Under the pieces are notes generated by a model that had not been told where the DNA came from, searched no databases, and worked only from the letters and a program-made list of their open reading frames with translations. A stretch of 64,000 nucleotides of DNA from Terribacillus sp. DMT04 (GTDB lineage: Bacteria > Bacillota > Bacilli > Bacillales > Amphibacillaceae). Made by a program: the position numbers and the translations under genes. Each line of letters begins with the position of its first letter. Position 1 is the first letter of the stretch. Shown here piece by piece: positions 24,853-33,947 of this stretch. The stretch lies in the NCBI RefSeq assembly GCF_019056395.1, contig NZ_CP077639.1, forward strand, positions 2,544,001 to 2,608,000. The letters run 5' to 3'.

Positions 24853-27504
24853 TTATTCGTCATTTCGCTTCCGTTTAAACGGCCACCAGTTCAGCTCACC
24901 AAGTGTGACGGCGATAGCTGGGATAAGCAATGGCAGAATAACCAGTCCGTACAGAAGCAGACCGATAATGATAACAGTAGCAACCTCTAGCAGTGTTAAT
25001 ACACCAGATGGCATCATCGCAGCAAAAGTACCTGCCAAAATGATGGATGCGGTAATGATAACCGATCCCATCTTCTTCATCGAGTGAATCATACCTCCGT
25101 TCAAGTCGTCACGCGCTTCTTCCGTGAAACGATCGAGCAAGAAGATCGAGTAATCCACTCCGAGAGAAATAAGAATAACAAAGCTAAAGAATGGTACCGC
25201 CCAGCTCACACCTGCGTAATCCAAGCCGTTTACAAAGATCAATTCAGTAATGGATATCGCCGTATAGTAAGTAAGCAGCAACGATCCAATCATATACGCC
25301 GGAATGATCATCGAACGGAATAGCAAGGTTAAGATTAAGAACAAACCAACCATCATAATTACCATGGTCCGAGAAAGATCCGTCGTAGACAGTTCCTCTA
25401 AATCAGCGTTCGTACTCGTTACGCCGCCATACACAATTTCCGCATTTTCATACGGGGTACCTTCTACTTCGGCACTGACACGCTCTTTAATCGTATCCAA
25501 TGTACGAATTGCTTCCTCGGAATACGGATCTGTGTCCAAAACAACGTCAATCGTGACGCCTTCTCCATCATTGAATGCATACGTATCGATACTTTGCTGG
25601 AACTCCCCTTCTAGCGCATCTTCCGGAATATACATGCCTGTATCGCGTACAGACTCACTTTCACTAATCGCTTGCAGTGTATCCGCAGCTGTTGTAAGCC
25701 CGTCGGAAACTTGCGTTAACCCCTCATTGGCAGAACCAACACCATCAGCTAACTGCTGCAATGAATCTGTTAGTGTGCCTACTTGCTCCTGCTGTCCTTG
25801 CAGCTGCGTATTCGCCTGTTCCAGACCAGATTGAATTTCTCCGAGCTGCTGGCTGATTCCTGTCAGCTGAGCAGATGCCTGCTGCACGTTGCCTGTTTGC
25901 TGCAGCTGTGTGGAAACTTGCTGTAGTGCTGTATTGACTTGGCCCAGACCTTCTGTTGCCTCAGACAGCCCGCCGCCTGAAGAGCCGCCAGCATTCCCTG
26001 TTTGCCCAGTAATTTGGTTCAATCCGTCTTGAACCTGTGTCAAGCCATCTTGCACATCGCCAATTCCGGTAACAGCATCGTTGATACCATCCGCAATTTG
26101 GCCGTTCTGAGCATCCACATATAAATCATCAATTTTATCGCCTGTCGGCTGTGTTGCAGTTCGAACTTTTTCTACATGATCAACTTTGCTGATTGCATCG
26201 CTCAGCGGATCGAGATAAGGTAATGTATTGCTAGTTGTAAGATTCTCATCATCTTTTATCACAATTTGAATTGGCATTGCTTCGCCTTTGCCGATAGCAT
26301 CACCAATCGCATTCAGCCCTTTAATGGACTTGTAATCACTGCTGATTTCCTCTGTTGAGTTAAAGGAAACTTGCTCGTCATAAGTTAATACAAACGGCAC
26401 CGTAATTACAGCTGTAATGGCCAAGAACAACACCGGTCTGGCAACGGAATGACGACCAAGGAAATGCCAAAGCTTATTATCTCCATGAGAAGCTGCTTTT
26501 TTCGAAGGCCAGAATAACTTCTCTCCTAGCGTTACCATAAATAACGGCAGCACGGTGACAAGCACAATCAACAGCACAGCGACGCCGACTGCCACACCTA
26601 CAGCAGATTGGAAAATCGCAAATTTCGCAAAGAAAATGGATGCAAAACCTACAAATACCGCGATTGCACTGATAAGCAACGTCCGTCCGGCTGTCCGGTA
26701 AGCTGTGACAGTTGCCTCGACCTTACCATGTCCGTTCGCCAGCTCTTCCCGGAAACGGCTTAGCAGCAAGATACAATAATCGGTACCTATACCGAACAAT
26801 ATTGCCACTAAGAACGTTTGTGTAAAGGTGGAAATCGGGAAGTCCAGCGTATCTACTAAGATAGCCAAAATGCCCTGGCTAATTAAATACGTTATTCCGA
26901 CCGTAATTAATGGTACAAACGGCGTTACAATGGAACGGAATACAATTAACAGAAGCCCTACAATGATGAAGACGGTAATCAGCTCTGTTTTCTTCAAGCC
27001 CTCTTCTGATGTATTAGCGAAGTCTTGGTTGATTAACGACGCACCAGTTACGTATGCAGTCGTATCTTCTGGAACAGCTTCATAAATTTCATCTGTAATT
27101 TTTTCTATATCTTCATCTGATCCTTCGACCGTGATCGGCATCATGACAGTCTTTTTATCTTCAGACGTCATTTGATCCTGGATGTCTTGGTTGTCAGTCA
27201 GCGGTGTTGTAATCTCGCTCACACCGTCAATTTCTTCAACCTTATCAATAACTCTCTGAATCATGTTCTCACTGTCTTCATTTAATGCTTCATCAAGCAC
27301 AAATACGGCACTTAACGAGTTACTGTTCTCTCCGGCATCTTCAAGAATCTCGCTTGCCCGGATCGAAACAGCATCCTCTGGCAGCTGCGTTTGCCCTTTT
27401 TCAGAGGCAAGCTGCGTCAAATTGGGCGAAAAGATGGTTAGTCCTACTGCGACCAGGAGGACTGCAACTGCAATGAGCCACTTAAAACGAATAATTGTTC
27501 TCAC
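24853..27504 (-). CDS. MMPL/RND-family transporter (YdgH-like)
   Basis: 883-aa inner-membrane transporter with the two-fold layout of RND proteins: helix 1 at about 9-29, an external domain, five helices including GIGTDYCILLLSRFREE, then a repeat with helix 7, an external domain and helices including GVDYSIFLLDRFTEE. Residues about 470-620, in the second external domain, are Gln/Gly/Thr-rich (QLQQTGNVQQ, repeated QxGL patterns) and likely form a coiled coil. The start is GTG and overlaps the marR stop by 4 bp (GTGA), so the two are co-translated. Presumably exports lipids, peptides or drugs; B. subtilis YdgH under the MarR protein YdgG is the closest arrangement I recall. Confidence 0.9.
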   Translation of the reverse strand: MRTIIRFKWLIAVAVLLVAVGLTIFSPNLTQLASEKGQTQLPEDAVSIRASEILEDAGENSNSLSAVFVLDEALNEDSENMIQRVIDKVEEIDGVSEITTPLTDNQDIQDQMTSEDKKTVMMPITVEGSDEDIEKITDEIYEAVPEDTTAYVTGASLINQDFANTSEEGLKKTELITVFIIVGLLLIVFRSIVTPFVPLITVGITYLISQGILAILVDTLDFPISTFTQTFLVAILFGIGTDYCILLLSRFREELANGHGKVEATVTAYRTAGRTLLISAIAVFVGFASIFFAKFAIFQSAVGVAVGVAVLLIVLVTVLPLFMVTLGEKLFWPSKKAASHGDNKLWHFLGRHSVARPVLFLAITAVITVPFVLTYDEQVSFNSTEEISSDYKSIKGLNAIGDAIGKGEAMPIQIVIKDDENLTTSNTLPYLDPLSDAISKVDHVEKVRTATQPTGDKIDDLYVDAQNGQIADGINDAVTGIGDVQDGLTQVQDGLNQITGQTGNAGGSSGGGLSEATEGLGQVNTALQQVSTQLQQTGNVQQASAQLTGISQQLGEIQSGLEQANTQLQGQQEQVGTLTDSLQQLADGVGSANEGLTQVSDGLTTAADTLQAISESESVRDTGMYIPEDALEGEFQQSIDTYAFNDGEGVTIDVVLDTDPYSEEAIRTLDTIKERVSAEVEGTPYENAEIVYGGVTSTNADLEELSTTDLSRTMVIMMVGLFLILTLLFRSMIIPAYMIGSLLLTYYTAISITELIFVNGLDYAGVSWAVPFFSFVILISLGVDYSIFLLDRFTEEARDDLNGGMIHSMKKMGSVIITASIILAGTFAAMMPSGVLTLLEVATVIIIGLLLYGLVILPLLIPAIAVTLGELNWWPFKRKRNDE

Positions 27505-27947
27505 GTTTCCTTCTCTCCTTTTTTCAACTGTTCTTTTACATCGGTAAATATGCGGATAAACGCTTCTACATCTTCACTGCTAATATTCTCGAAGAGCGTG
27601 CAGAATTTATCATAAATGGCTTCTTCTGCTTGCTGCAGCATGCGCTCCCCTTCTGCGGTGATTTCAACAAGTTTTGTTCGCTTATCTCTCTCTGAATCAA
27701 TCCATTTTACAAACCCCTTCTCATACAGCTTTTTCAGACGATTGGAAATTGCACTTTTATGTACTTGCTGCACAATCGCCAGATGACCAGGAGAAGCAGG
27801 ACTGGATAAACTTAAAAATTTAAGCAGTTCTACCTGCTGAGGTGAAATATGCTGGAAGATATCATGTGAGGTACCTTTATGAAAAACCTCTGTAGCCATG
27901 AAGGATACTTCATGGAACAAATCAATTGCGTCCTTTAATCTGTTCAA
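27501..27947 (-). CDS. MarR-family transcriptional regulator
   Basis: 148-aa winged-helix repressor. The recognition region HLAIVQQVHKSAISNRLKKLYEKGFVKW and the wing DSERDKRTKLVEIT are typical. It is the first gene of a two-gene operon with the MMPL transporter and probably represses it. A perfect inverted repeat lies 23 nt upstream of the start and is the likely autoregulatory operator. Ligand unknown. Confidence 0.92.
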   Translation of the reverse strand: MNRLKDAIDLFHEVSFMATEVFHKGTSHDIFQHISPQQVELLKFLSLSSPASPGHLAIVQQVHKSAISNRLKKLYEKGFVKWIDSERDKRTKLVEITAEGERMLQQAEEAIYDKFCTLFENISSEDVEAFIRIFTDVKEQLKKGEKET

Positions 27948-27970
27948 AATCGTTTACCCCCTATACCAAT

Positions 27971-28001
27971 GTAGTTTATACCCTAAACTACAAGCAGTCA
28001 A
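27971..28001 (-). promoter_or_regulatory. marR-mmpL promoter with palindromic operator
   Basis: GTAGTTTA (27971-27978) and TAAACTAC (27984-27991) form a perfect 8+8 nt palindrome around 5 nt. On the minus strand TTGACT (27996-28001) lies just upstream and TATAAA falls inside the palindrome (spacing 15 nt, short), so repressor binding would cover the promoter. Typical of MarR autoregulation. Confidence 0.75.
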
Positions 28002-28243
28002 TCCTATTTACCTAAAAAATGTTGTAAATCTCCGGGTTATTGAATCAAAAATACTGATAAGGGTCGTAAGGTGCAGGTAAAACAACGTATGAACCAAGAA
28101 TCTGTCCACTTTTATCCAATAGGTAGGCTATTGTGCTGGAAAGAATATATTGCCATTACAGGGAGATGACAAACATCGGCAGCACGTACTGTATATATAG
28201 AAGATTTCTCCTTTCCCTAGTGTATAAGTCGCTCAAATTACGG
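28002..28243. other. Gene-free stretch between marR and the GH3 gene
   Basis: No recognisable gene. A 26-codon frame at 28091 lacks a ribosome site and is not supported. It probably contains promoter elements of the glycosidase operon. Confidence 0.4.
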
Positions 28244-28266
28244 AAAGTGAAACAAACAGTTTCGCT
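28244..28266 (+). promoter_or_regulatory. Candidate operator upstream of the GH3/GH30 genes
   Basis: AAGTGAAAC (28244-28252) and GTTTCGCTT (28258-28266) are inverted arms around 5 nt with one mismatch, about 90 nt before the GH3 start. A further short hairpin CAGACG/CGTCTG (28308-28325) lies in the leader. No regulator gene is adjacent; the assignment is inference. Confidence 0.45.
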
Positions 28267-28358
28267 TATTTCCTTATAGTGCCCGATTCCGTAGCATTAA
28301 ACGAGGCACAGACGCCGCCACGTCTGTCAGCATTTATAACTTAAGGAGTGGTATTATT

Positions 28359-31010
28359 TTGCATCGTTTTAGACGCTTACCTATTATTGGATTTATTGCT
28401 GTACTCTTAGCGGGTTTGCTTGTTCTTCCATTCCAAGCATTCGCAGCTGATACATCAGCAAAACCTTGGATGGATGAGAACGCATCCCCAACAAAACGAA
28501 CAAATCTGTTATTAGATGCCATGTCATTGAAGGACAAGGTAGATTTGATTACAGGAAACGTAAACAATTATTATGGCTTCTATAACAAAGCTATGGAGAA
28601 ATACGATATCCCTGCATTGAAAATGGCAGACGGTCCTGCCGGTGTCAGAATTGCCAATCCGGATATTCAAAACAAACAATCTACTGCAATGCCTGCTCCC
28701 ATTGCACTGGCTGCATCATGGGATACCGAGGCAGCAGAGGCTTATGGGGATGTGCTCGGCAGCGAAGCTTTTAACACAACTCATAATGTCTTGCTAGGAC
28801 CTGGCTTGGATATTGCGCGTAACGCTTTTGGTTCCCGCAACTTCGAATCTCTTGGAGAAGATCCAGTCCTGCAATCTCGTATAGCCGTGCCTTACATAAA
28901 TGGAATACAAGATAATCATGTTATGGCAACAGCCAAACATTATTTACTGAACAACCAAGAAACACTTCGATTCACCAATGACTCACAAGCAAGCGAACGA
29001 GCCATCAACGAAATTTATGCTCGCCCGTTCGGAGCTGCAATAGAAGACGGAAAGCTAAGCAGTGTGATGTGTGCTTTCAATAAAGTGAATACGGTAGCAG
29101 CTTGTGACAACAAAGAGCTGATGACAGACCTGCTTCGCGATCAGCTTGACTTCAACGGCTTTGTCATGAGTGATTACGGCGCCAACTTGAGCACCGTAAA
29201 ATCCATCCAAGCTGGCATGGATCTTGAAACACCAGGAGAGCCTTATGGAAAATGGGGAGAGCAGCTTCTCCAAGCGGTAAACGATGGCCGTGTTAGTGAA
29301 GATACCATCAATACGAGTGCTTTCCGCTTGCTGTATCAAATGTTCGATAAAGGACTGTTTGACAACCAAACACAAAACCAGCAAATCGATACAGCTGCAC
29401 ATGGCCAAATTGCTCGTGAAATTGCCGCTGACAGTATGGTCCTATTGAAAAACGAAAAGAATGCCTTACCTATTGAAGATAATACAAATTCTATTGCTGT
29501 TATCGGTCCAGATGCAGATAATGCCTCTGCTGCAGGCGGCGGAAGCTCTCTCGTTAACCCGATGTATACAGTAAGCCCGCTTGAAGGGATTAAAAATCAT
29601 GCGACAGATGATACAAAGATCAGCTACACAGCTGGTACCGATCCAATTAGTGCTGGAGATGTCATGCCAGGACCAGACGCTGTTCCATCTTCCTTGCTTC
29701 ATCCATCTGCAGATGCCGAGCAAAATGGAATGAAAGCGGAATATTGGACCAATACAAACTTCGAAGGCAATCCGTCACATGAACGGACCGACCGACAAGT
29801 GAATATGAATCTTGGTTTCTATAACTACGAAGGCTTTAACGCACAATCAACGAAACTGGAAAAACTGCCGACAAACTTAAACGGCATGATGTCTGCCCGC
29901 TGGACAGGTGTAATCGAGGCGCCAGCTGACGGCACGTATAACCTTTCCACTACTAGCTTTGGGACAAGCAAACTTTACCTTGATGGCGAGCTTATCATCC
30001 AAAATGCTGGTGAAACGCTTGGCACGAAAACTGTTGAAGTCGATTTGAAAAAAGGTGAACAGCACGACATTAAGATTGAATACCAAACAGATTACCCGAA
30101 AGAAGGCGGCCGTGATTACGGCGGACAAGTACGATTTGGCTGGGAACCTGCCGATGGTGCTGTAGATGCACAGATTAAAGAAGCAGTAACAGCAGCGAAG
30201 AAAGCTGACAAAGCTGTCATCGTAACTCGCACGTATGATAGTGAAGGTTATACAGACCGCTCTGATATGGAACTGCCAAACAACCAGCAGCAGCTCATAA
30301 AAGAAGTGGCAAAAGTAAATCCAAACACAATCGTTGTAAACGAAAGCGGCATCGCCATTGAAATGGGCGATTGGGAGAAAAACGTAAAAGCAATAGTTCA
30401 AGCATGGTATCCTGGTCAAGAACAAGGGAATGCTATTGCTGATGTACTCTTTGGACAAGTGAACCCTTCTGGTAAACTGCCAGTCACATTCCCGGTAGAT
30501 GAAGATACAACACCTACAAATGCTGCAAGCCAATTCCCTGGTACAAATGGTGTGAACAGCTACTCAGAAGGTGTATTCGTCGGCTATCGCGGCTATGATA
30601 AACAAAATCTGCAAGTCGCATATCCATTCGGATACGGGCTGTCTTATACAGACTTTAAATACAAAAATCTTCATAGCAAAGTAAAACAGAAAAAAGGCGA
30701 TACATCGATTGAAGTAAAACTTCATCTTCGCAACACAGGAGATGTACAAGGCGCTGAAGTTGTCCAAGTATACGCTGGACAATTACCAACTAACGCTGTC
30801 GAAACGCCAGAAAAACAACTAGCTGGTTTCGAAAAAGTAGAACTGAAAGCCGGTAAACAGCAGCCTATAAAAATCAAGCTTGATCCAAAAGCTTTCTCTT
30901 ATTATGATGAGGAACAGAATGAATGGGTAATGCCTTCTGGTGAGGTGCCAATTTATGTTGGCAGCTCGTCCCAAGACATTCGTCTCGAAAGCACGATTAC
31001 GCTGCCATAA
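28359..31010 (+). CDS. Secreted glycoside hydrolase family 3 beta-glucosidase with PA14 domain
   Basis: 883 aa with signal peptide (core about 8-27, cleavage near AFA-AD). The GH3 N-terminal barrel (about 45-330) has KMADGPAGVRI, TAKHYLLNNQE (Lys193-His194) and the nucleophile Asp272 in GFVMSDYGA. The GH3 C-terminal domain (about 350-715) is interrupted by a PA14 carbohydrate-binding domain at about 450-597; Glu629 in DSEGYTDR is the expected acid/base. A fibronectin-like domain closes the protein. Release of glucose from beta-glucosides is expected. TTG start with TAAGGAG 12 nt upstream. A GH30 gene follows after an intervening hairpin. Confidence 0.92.
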   Translation: MHRFRRLPIIGFIAVLLAGLLVLPFQAFAADTSAKPWMDENASPTKRTNLLLDAMSLKDKVDLITGNVNNYYGFYNKAMEKYDIPALKMADGPAGVRIANPDIQNKQSTAMPAPIALAASWDTEAAEAYGDVLGSEAFNTTHNVLLGPGLDIARNAFGSRNFESLGEDPVLQSRIAVPYINGIQDNHVMATAKHYLLNNQETLRFTNDSQASERAINEIYARPFGAAIEDGKLSSVMCAFNKVNTVAACDNKELMTDLLRDQLDFNGFVMSDYGANLSTVKSIQAGMDLETPGEPYGKWGEQLLQAVNDGRVSEDTINTSAFRLLYQMFDKGLFDNQTQNQQIDTAAHGQIAREIAADSMVLLKNEKNALPIEDNTNSIAVIGPDADNASAAGGGSSLVNPMYTVSPLEGIKNHATDDTKISYTAGTDPISAGDVMPGPDAVPSSLLHPSADAEQNGMKAEYWTNTNFEGNPSHERTDRQVNMNLGFYNYEGFNAQSTKLEKLPTNLNGMMSARWTGVIEAPADGTYNLSTTSFGTSKLYLDGELIIQNAGETLGTKTVEVDLKKGEQHDIKIEYQTDYPKEGGRDYGGQVRFGWEPADGAVDAQIKEAVTAAKKADKAVIVTRTYDSEGYTDRSDMELPNNQQQLIKEVAKVNPNTIVVNESGIAIEMGDWEKNVKAIVQAWYPGQEQGNAIADVLFGQVNPSGKLPVTFPVDEDTTPTNAASQFPGTNGVNSYSEGVFVGYRGYDKQNLQVAYPFGYGLSYTDFKYKNLHSKVKQKKGDTSIEVKLHLRNTGDVQGAEVVQVYAGQLPTNAVETPEKQLAGFEKVELKAGKQQPIKIKLDPKAFSYYDEEQNEWVMPSGEVPIYVGSSSQDIRLESTITLP

Positions 31011-31017
31011 CACATTG

Positions 31018-31053
31018 AAAACATCCTGCAGATTACCTGCAGGATGTTTTTGT
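31018..31053 (+). terminator. Intercistronic hairpin between GH3 and GH30 genes
   Basis: AACATCCTGCAG and CTGCAGGATGTT pair perfectly around 5 nt and are followed by TTTGT. The ribosome site of the GH30 gene (AAAGGAG) starts at once after it, so the hairpin would reduce but not necessarily abolish GH30 expression, or protect the GH3 message end. Confidence 0.78.
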
Positions 31054-31066
31054 AAAGGAGATACAG

Positions 31067-32512
31067 ATGAATAAACTTCTATTATTTATCTTGCTTGCAC
31101 TCTGTGTATTCCTGCTGCTATTTCGTTTAGAAAATACGCCTCCCGCAGCGCACAGCTGGCTCACAACCGGGGATGAACGGCATCTTCTGGAAAAACAGGC
31201 CGACAAGCTTTTACAAGATAAACAGCAGCACATACAAACAATAGCAATCGACAAGCAGAAAACGTATCAGCAGATGGAAGGCTTCGGCGCCGCCATGTCC
31301 GGCTCAAGCGCATATCTGCTTTCAGACAAGCTTTCTGGTAAAGCACGTGATGCACTCTTCGCTGATTTGTTCACAGAAAAAGGCATTAAGTTATCTTTTC
31401 TTCGTCATACAATTGGCGCGTCAGATTATAGCGTCGATGCTAACGGAAATCCAGCAACCTATACATACGCCGATCAGCAAGGTCCGCCAGAAGAACCGCT
31501 GCGTTATTTCTCGACTGCGCGAGATCAAACAGTTATCACTATGCTGCAAAAAGCAAAACAGCATAATCCAAGTCTGCAAATTATGGGCACACCATGGACG
31601 GCACCGCCATGGCTGAAATACGGCGAGCAGACTTGGAACGGCTCCTATCTGGATTATACGAACCAAAACACCTATAAAATTTATGCTGACTACTTCGTTC
31701 GGTATTTGAAAGCTTACAAGCAAAAAGGACTTCCCATCGACTTTTTATCTGTGCAGAACGAGCCTTTATTTTCTACAGATGCTTACCCAAGTATGACGAT
31801 GAATGCAGCTGAACAGCGTCACTTTATCCAAAACTATCTTGGACCAGCTTTGCAGAATGCTGGATTAGATACGTCAATACTGGCTTATGACCATAATTGG
31901 GACAAAGGTAAATCGTATGCAGAGACCGTATTGAACGGCGCTTCTGCATACACAGCTGGAACTGCGTTTCACTGCTATGAGGGTGACGCTGAAACCGGAA
32001 GCGACGTGCATCAGCTGTATCCGGAAAAAGGAATTTACTTTACCGAATGCAGCGGTGGTGCGTGGAGTACGGACTTTGGCAACAACTTAAGCTGGCTTAT
32101 GGAAGAAGTGATCATTGGCGCAACGAGGAATTGGTCCAAAACGGTGTTAATGTGGAATATGGCGCTGGATGAAAAGAACGGCCCTGCAAATGGCGGATGT
32201 TCCAATTGCCGCGGCGTTATAACTGTTAACAGCCAAACTGGAGCTATTACGAAAAATGTAGAGTATTACGCACTCGGCCATCTTAGTAAGTTTGTTCAGC
32301 CTGGCGCTGTACGTATTAGCAGCACCCAGCTGCCGAACATACATACAGTTGCTTTCTACGATAAAGAAGCAGAAGAGATCATATTGTTAGCAGCGAACAC
32401 TAGCAATAAATCGGAGAAGTTTCAACTAGCGGAAGGAGCGCATTACTTGGCCTACACGCTTCCCCCTCAATCAGCAGTTACAATTACTTGGAAAGCGTCT
32501 GAAACTAAGTAG
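31067..32512 (+). CDS. Glycoside hydrolase family 30 enzyme, exported or membrane-anchored
   Basis: 481 aa. An N-terminal hydrophobic segment (about 3-19, LLLFILLALCVFLLLF) without an obvious cleavage site suggests a signal anchor or signal peptide. The clan A barrel carries QQMEGFGAAMSGSSAYLL, the acid/base Glu232 in SVQNEPLF and nucleophile Glu327 in YFTECSGG; a beta-sandwich domain closes the C-terminus. This motif set fits the glucosylceramidase/beta-1,6-glucanase branch of GH30 rather than xylanases. Together with the GH3 enzyme it could degrade beta-1,6-linked glucan from fungal or algal walls (inference). Confidence 0.9.
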   Translation: MNKLLLFILLALCVFLLLFRLENTPPAAHSWLTTGDERHLLEKQADKLLQDKQQHIQTIAIDKQKTYQQMEGFGAAMSGSSAYLLSDKLSGKARDALFADLFTEKGIKLSFLRHTIGASDYSVDANGNPATYTYADQQGPPEEPLRYFSTARDQTVITMLQKAKQHNPSLQIMGTPWTAPPWLKYGEQTWNGSYLDYTNQNTYKIYADYFVRYLKAYKQKGLPIDFLSVQNEPLFSTDAYPSMTMNAAEQRHFIQNYLGPALQNAGLDTSILAYDHNWDKGKSYAETVLNGASAYTAGTAFHCYEGDAETGSDVHQLYPEKGIYFTECSGGAWSTDFGNNLSWLMEEVIIGATRNWSKTVLMWNMALDEKNGPANGGCSNCRGVITVNSQTGAITKNVEYYALGHLSKFVQPGAVRISSTQLPNIHTVAFYDKEAEEIILLAANTSNKSEKFQLAEGAHYLAYTLPPQSAVTITWKASETK

Positions 32513-32547
32513 AAATACACAAGCGGATCACCTTCGAAGCTGCGGGA

Positions 32548-32672
32548 AGAGAGCACCGCTTCGGAAATACACTCCGCTTTCCTGCGGGCGGCTGGTGAGC
32601 CTCTTCGTGCTAAAGCACGCAGGGTCTCACCTAGGCCTTTTTCCCGCGGGAGTCTCCGTGTATTTCCTGCGC
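32548..32672 (-). repeat. Dispersed intergenic repeat, copy with 10-bp terminal inverted arms
   Basis: GGAAATACAC (32563-32572) and GTGTATTTCC (32658-32667) bracket a GC-rich, self-complementary core with CTTTCCTGCGGGCGG and CCCGCGGGAGTCTCC. The stretch GAGCACCGCTTCGGAAATAC is nearly identical to the copy at 55.3 kb. It lies between convergent genes (GH30 and padR), occupying most of the gap of about 290 bp. No open frame. Confidence 0.8.
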
Positions 32673-32804
32673 TTATTTTAGTTACGTGGAACCAACTAAG
32701 CGCACAGGCAGAATGCGGTGCCCTTTGCTGCTGTACAGTCAGTGAGAAGGTTACTTAAGTGAAAAGATCTCAACTAGTGCAGTATTATTCGAATCTCTAT
32801 AAAG

Positions 32805-33377
32805 CTAAACGATATTACCTCCGTCTCTGTCCTCTCCCATCAACGCTAAACTCCGCTTCAGCCATTGTATATACCCTTTTTCTCGTTCAATGGCTCTGGT
32901 AAGTACTAAATAATGGCCAAATTCGGGAGAAGAAAATTGGATGGGGGTTTTTTGTTTTGTTTCTAGTTCTGTTAGGATGTGCTCCAGTTCGCTTAATTTG
33001 TGCTGTCGGCTGTTTAATTGGTTGGAAAATAACTGCTCTGCTTCTTGCTTGTCCATGGCTGCGATAAAGTATGTTTTTAGCATAAATTCATCTTTATTGG
33101 AGACATTGACTGCTTCTACCCGCTGGATCCAATCCATTAATTCTCTGATTCCTTTGCTTGTTAACCTATACAGTTTCTTTTCTAGCTTTTCCCCTTGAAT
33201 TACTGTTTCAAATTCAATTAGTTCTTCCGCTGCTAATTTCTTTAATTCCGGATAAATCTGGCTGTGTTTGGCACTCCAAAATTGCCCGAGTGCTCCCTTA
33301 AAAGCTGCTGCGATATCGTAGCCAGTCATTTTCTCTTGTTCCAACAATCCTAGAATCGCAAATTTTAATACACGCAT
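32805..33377 (-). CDS. padR: PadR-family transcriptional regulator
   Basis: 190-aa repressor of phenolic-acid decarboxylase. The winged helix MTGYDIAAAFKGALGQFWSAKHSQIYPELKKL is the PadR signature, followed by the C-terminal helical dimerisation domain. I start at the ATG at 33375-33377 with an AAGGAG site; the ATG 19 codons upstream has none. It is divergent from the DUF3237-padC pair, and a perfect palindrome of the PadR type sits between them, so it should be released by p-coumaric or ferulic acid as in B. subtilis. Confidence 0.92.
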   Translation of the reverse strand: MRVLKFAILGLLEQEKMTGYDIAAAFKGALGQFWSAKHSQIYPELKKLAAEELIEFETVIQGEKLEKKLYRLTSKGIRELMDWIQRVEAVNVSNKDEFMLKTYFIAAMDKQEAEQLFSNQLNSRQHKLSELEHILTELETKQKTPIQFSSPEFGHYLVLTRAIEREKGYIQWLKRSLALMGEDRDGGNIV

Positions 33378-33429
33378 ACACGATCTCCTTCTTGATGATT
33401 TGACAGTAGTATAACACAGCGTTACGCTT

Positions 33430-33451
33430 AACATGTAAATAGTTACATGTT
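33430..33451. promoter_or_regulatory. PadR operator
   Basis: Arms AACATGTAA and TTACATGTT are perfectly complementary around 4 nt. This contains ATGT-N8-ACAT, the dyad reported for PadR sites in padA/padC promoters. It lies 31 nt upstream of the DUF3237 start, in the divergent promoter region. Confidence 0.9.
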
Positions 33452-33481
33452 TAAACTTACACTATTAAGGGGATGTACATC

Positions 33482-33934
33482 ATGAATCCTGATTTAGAGA
33501 AAATCGCGACACTCACTATTGATGTAGCCAAACCAGTCAGTGCTGGCCAAACAGGTCTTGGATTACGTCGGTTAATTCCCATTGAATCCGGGACAGTTAC
33601 GGGAAAGATTGCAGGACGTATTTTGCCTGGCGGTGCCGACTCGCAAATCATTCGACCGAACGGACGGACAGATTTATCTGCTCGCTATCTGATTGAAACA
33701 GAAGATGGTGACGTTATTTATTTAGAAAATAACGGTATCCGCCAAGTTGACGCTAGCTATCGCAAGCGCGCTGCCCAAGGAGAAATCATCCCGCCGGAGC
33801 ATGTGTATTTCCGGACGGTCCCTGTTTTTGAAACGAGCAGTGAAACATACAGCTGGCTGATGGACAAAATCTTTATCGGAGCGGCAACGCGACTGGAAAA
33901 TCAAGTATTACTAGAAGTCTATCAAGTTAATTGA
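33482..33934 (+). CDS. DUF3237-family protein
   Basis: 150-aa small beta-barrel protein of the DUF3237 type. Conserved features: [21 protein letters not shown], then [19 protein letters not shown], and [18 protein letters not shown]. Function unknown; members are often beside aromatic-compound genes. It starts at the ATG 33482-33484, with AAGGGG 9 nt upstream; the ATG at 33473 sits too close to that site. It is first in the PadR-controlled unit, 13 nt before padC, so it probably helps phenolic-acid detoxification. Confidence 0.85.
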   Translation: MNPDLEKIATLTIDVAKPVSAGQTGLGLRRLIPIESGTVTGKIAGRILPGGADSQIIRPNGRTDLSARYLIETEDGDVIYLENNGIRQVDASYRKRAAQGEIIPPEHVYFRTVPVFETSSETYSWLMDKIFIGAATRLENQVLLEVYQVN

Positions 33935-33947
33935 GGAGGAGTTAAAC

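Noticed and set aside
28091-28171. 26-codon frame upstream of the GH3 gene
   Set aside because: No ribosome site and no sign of selection; lies in a promoter region.
29877-30533. 218-codon frame antisense to the GH3 gene
   Set aside because: Composition is Cys/Phe/Ile-rich as expected for antisense of a Lys/Glu-rich gene; no start signals.
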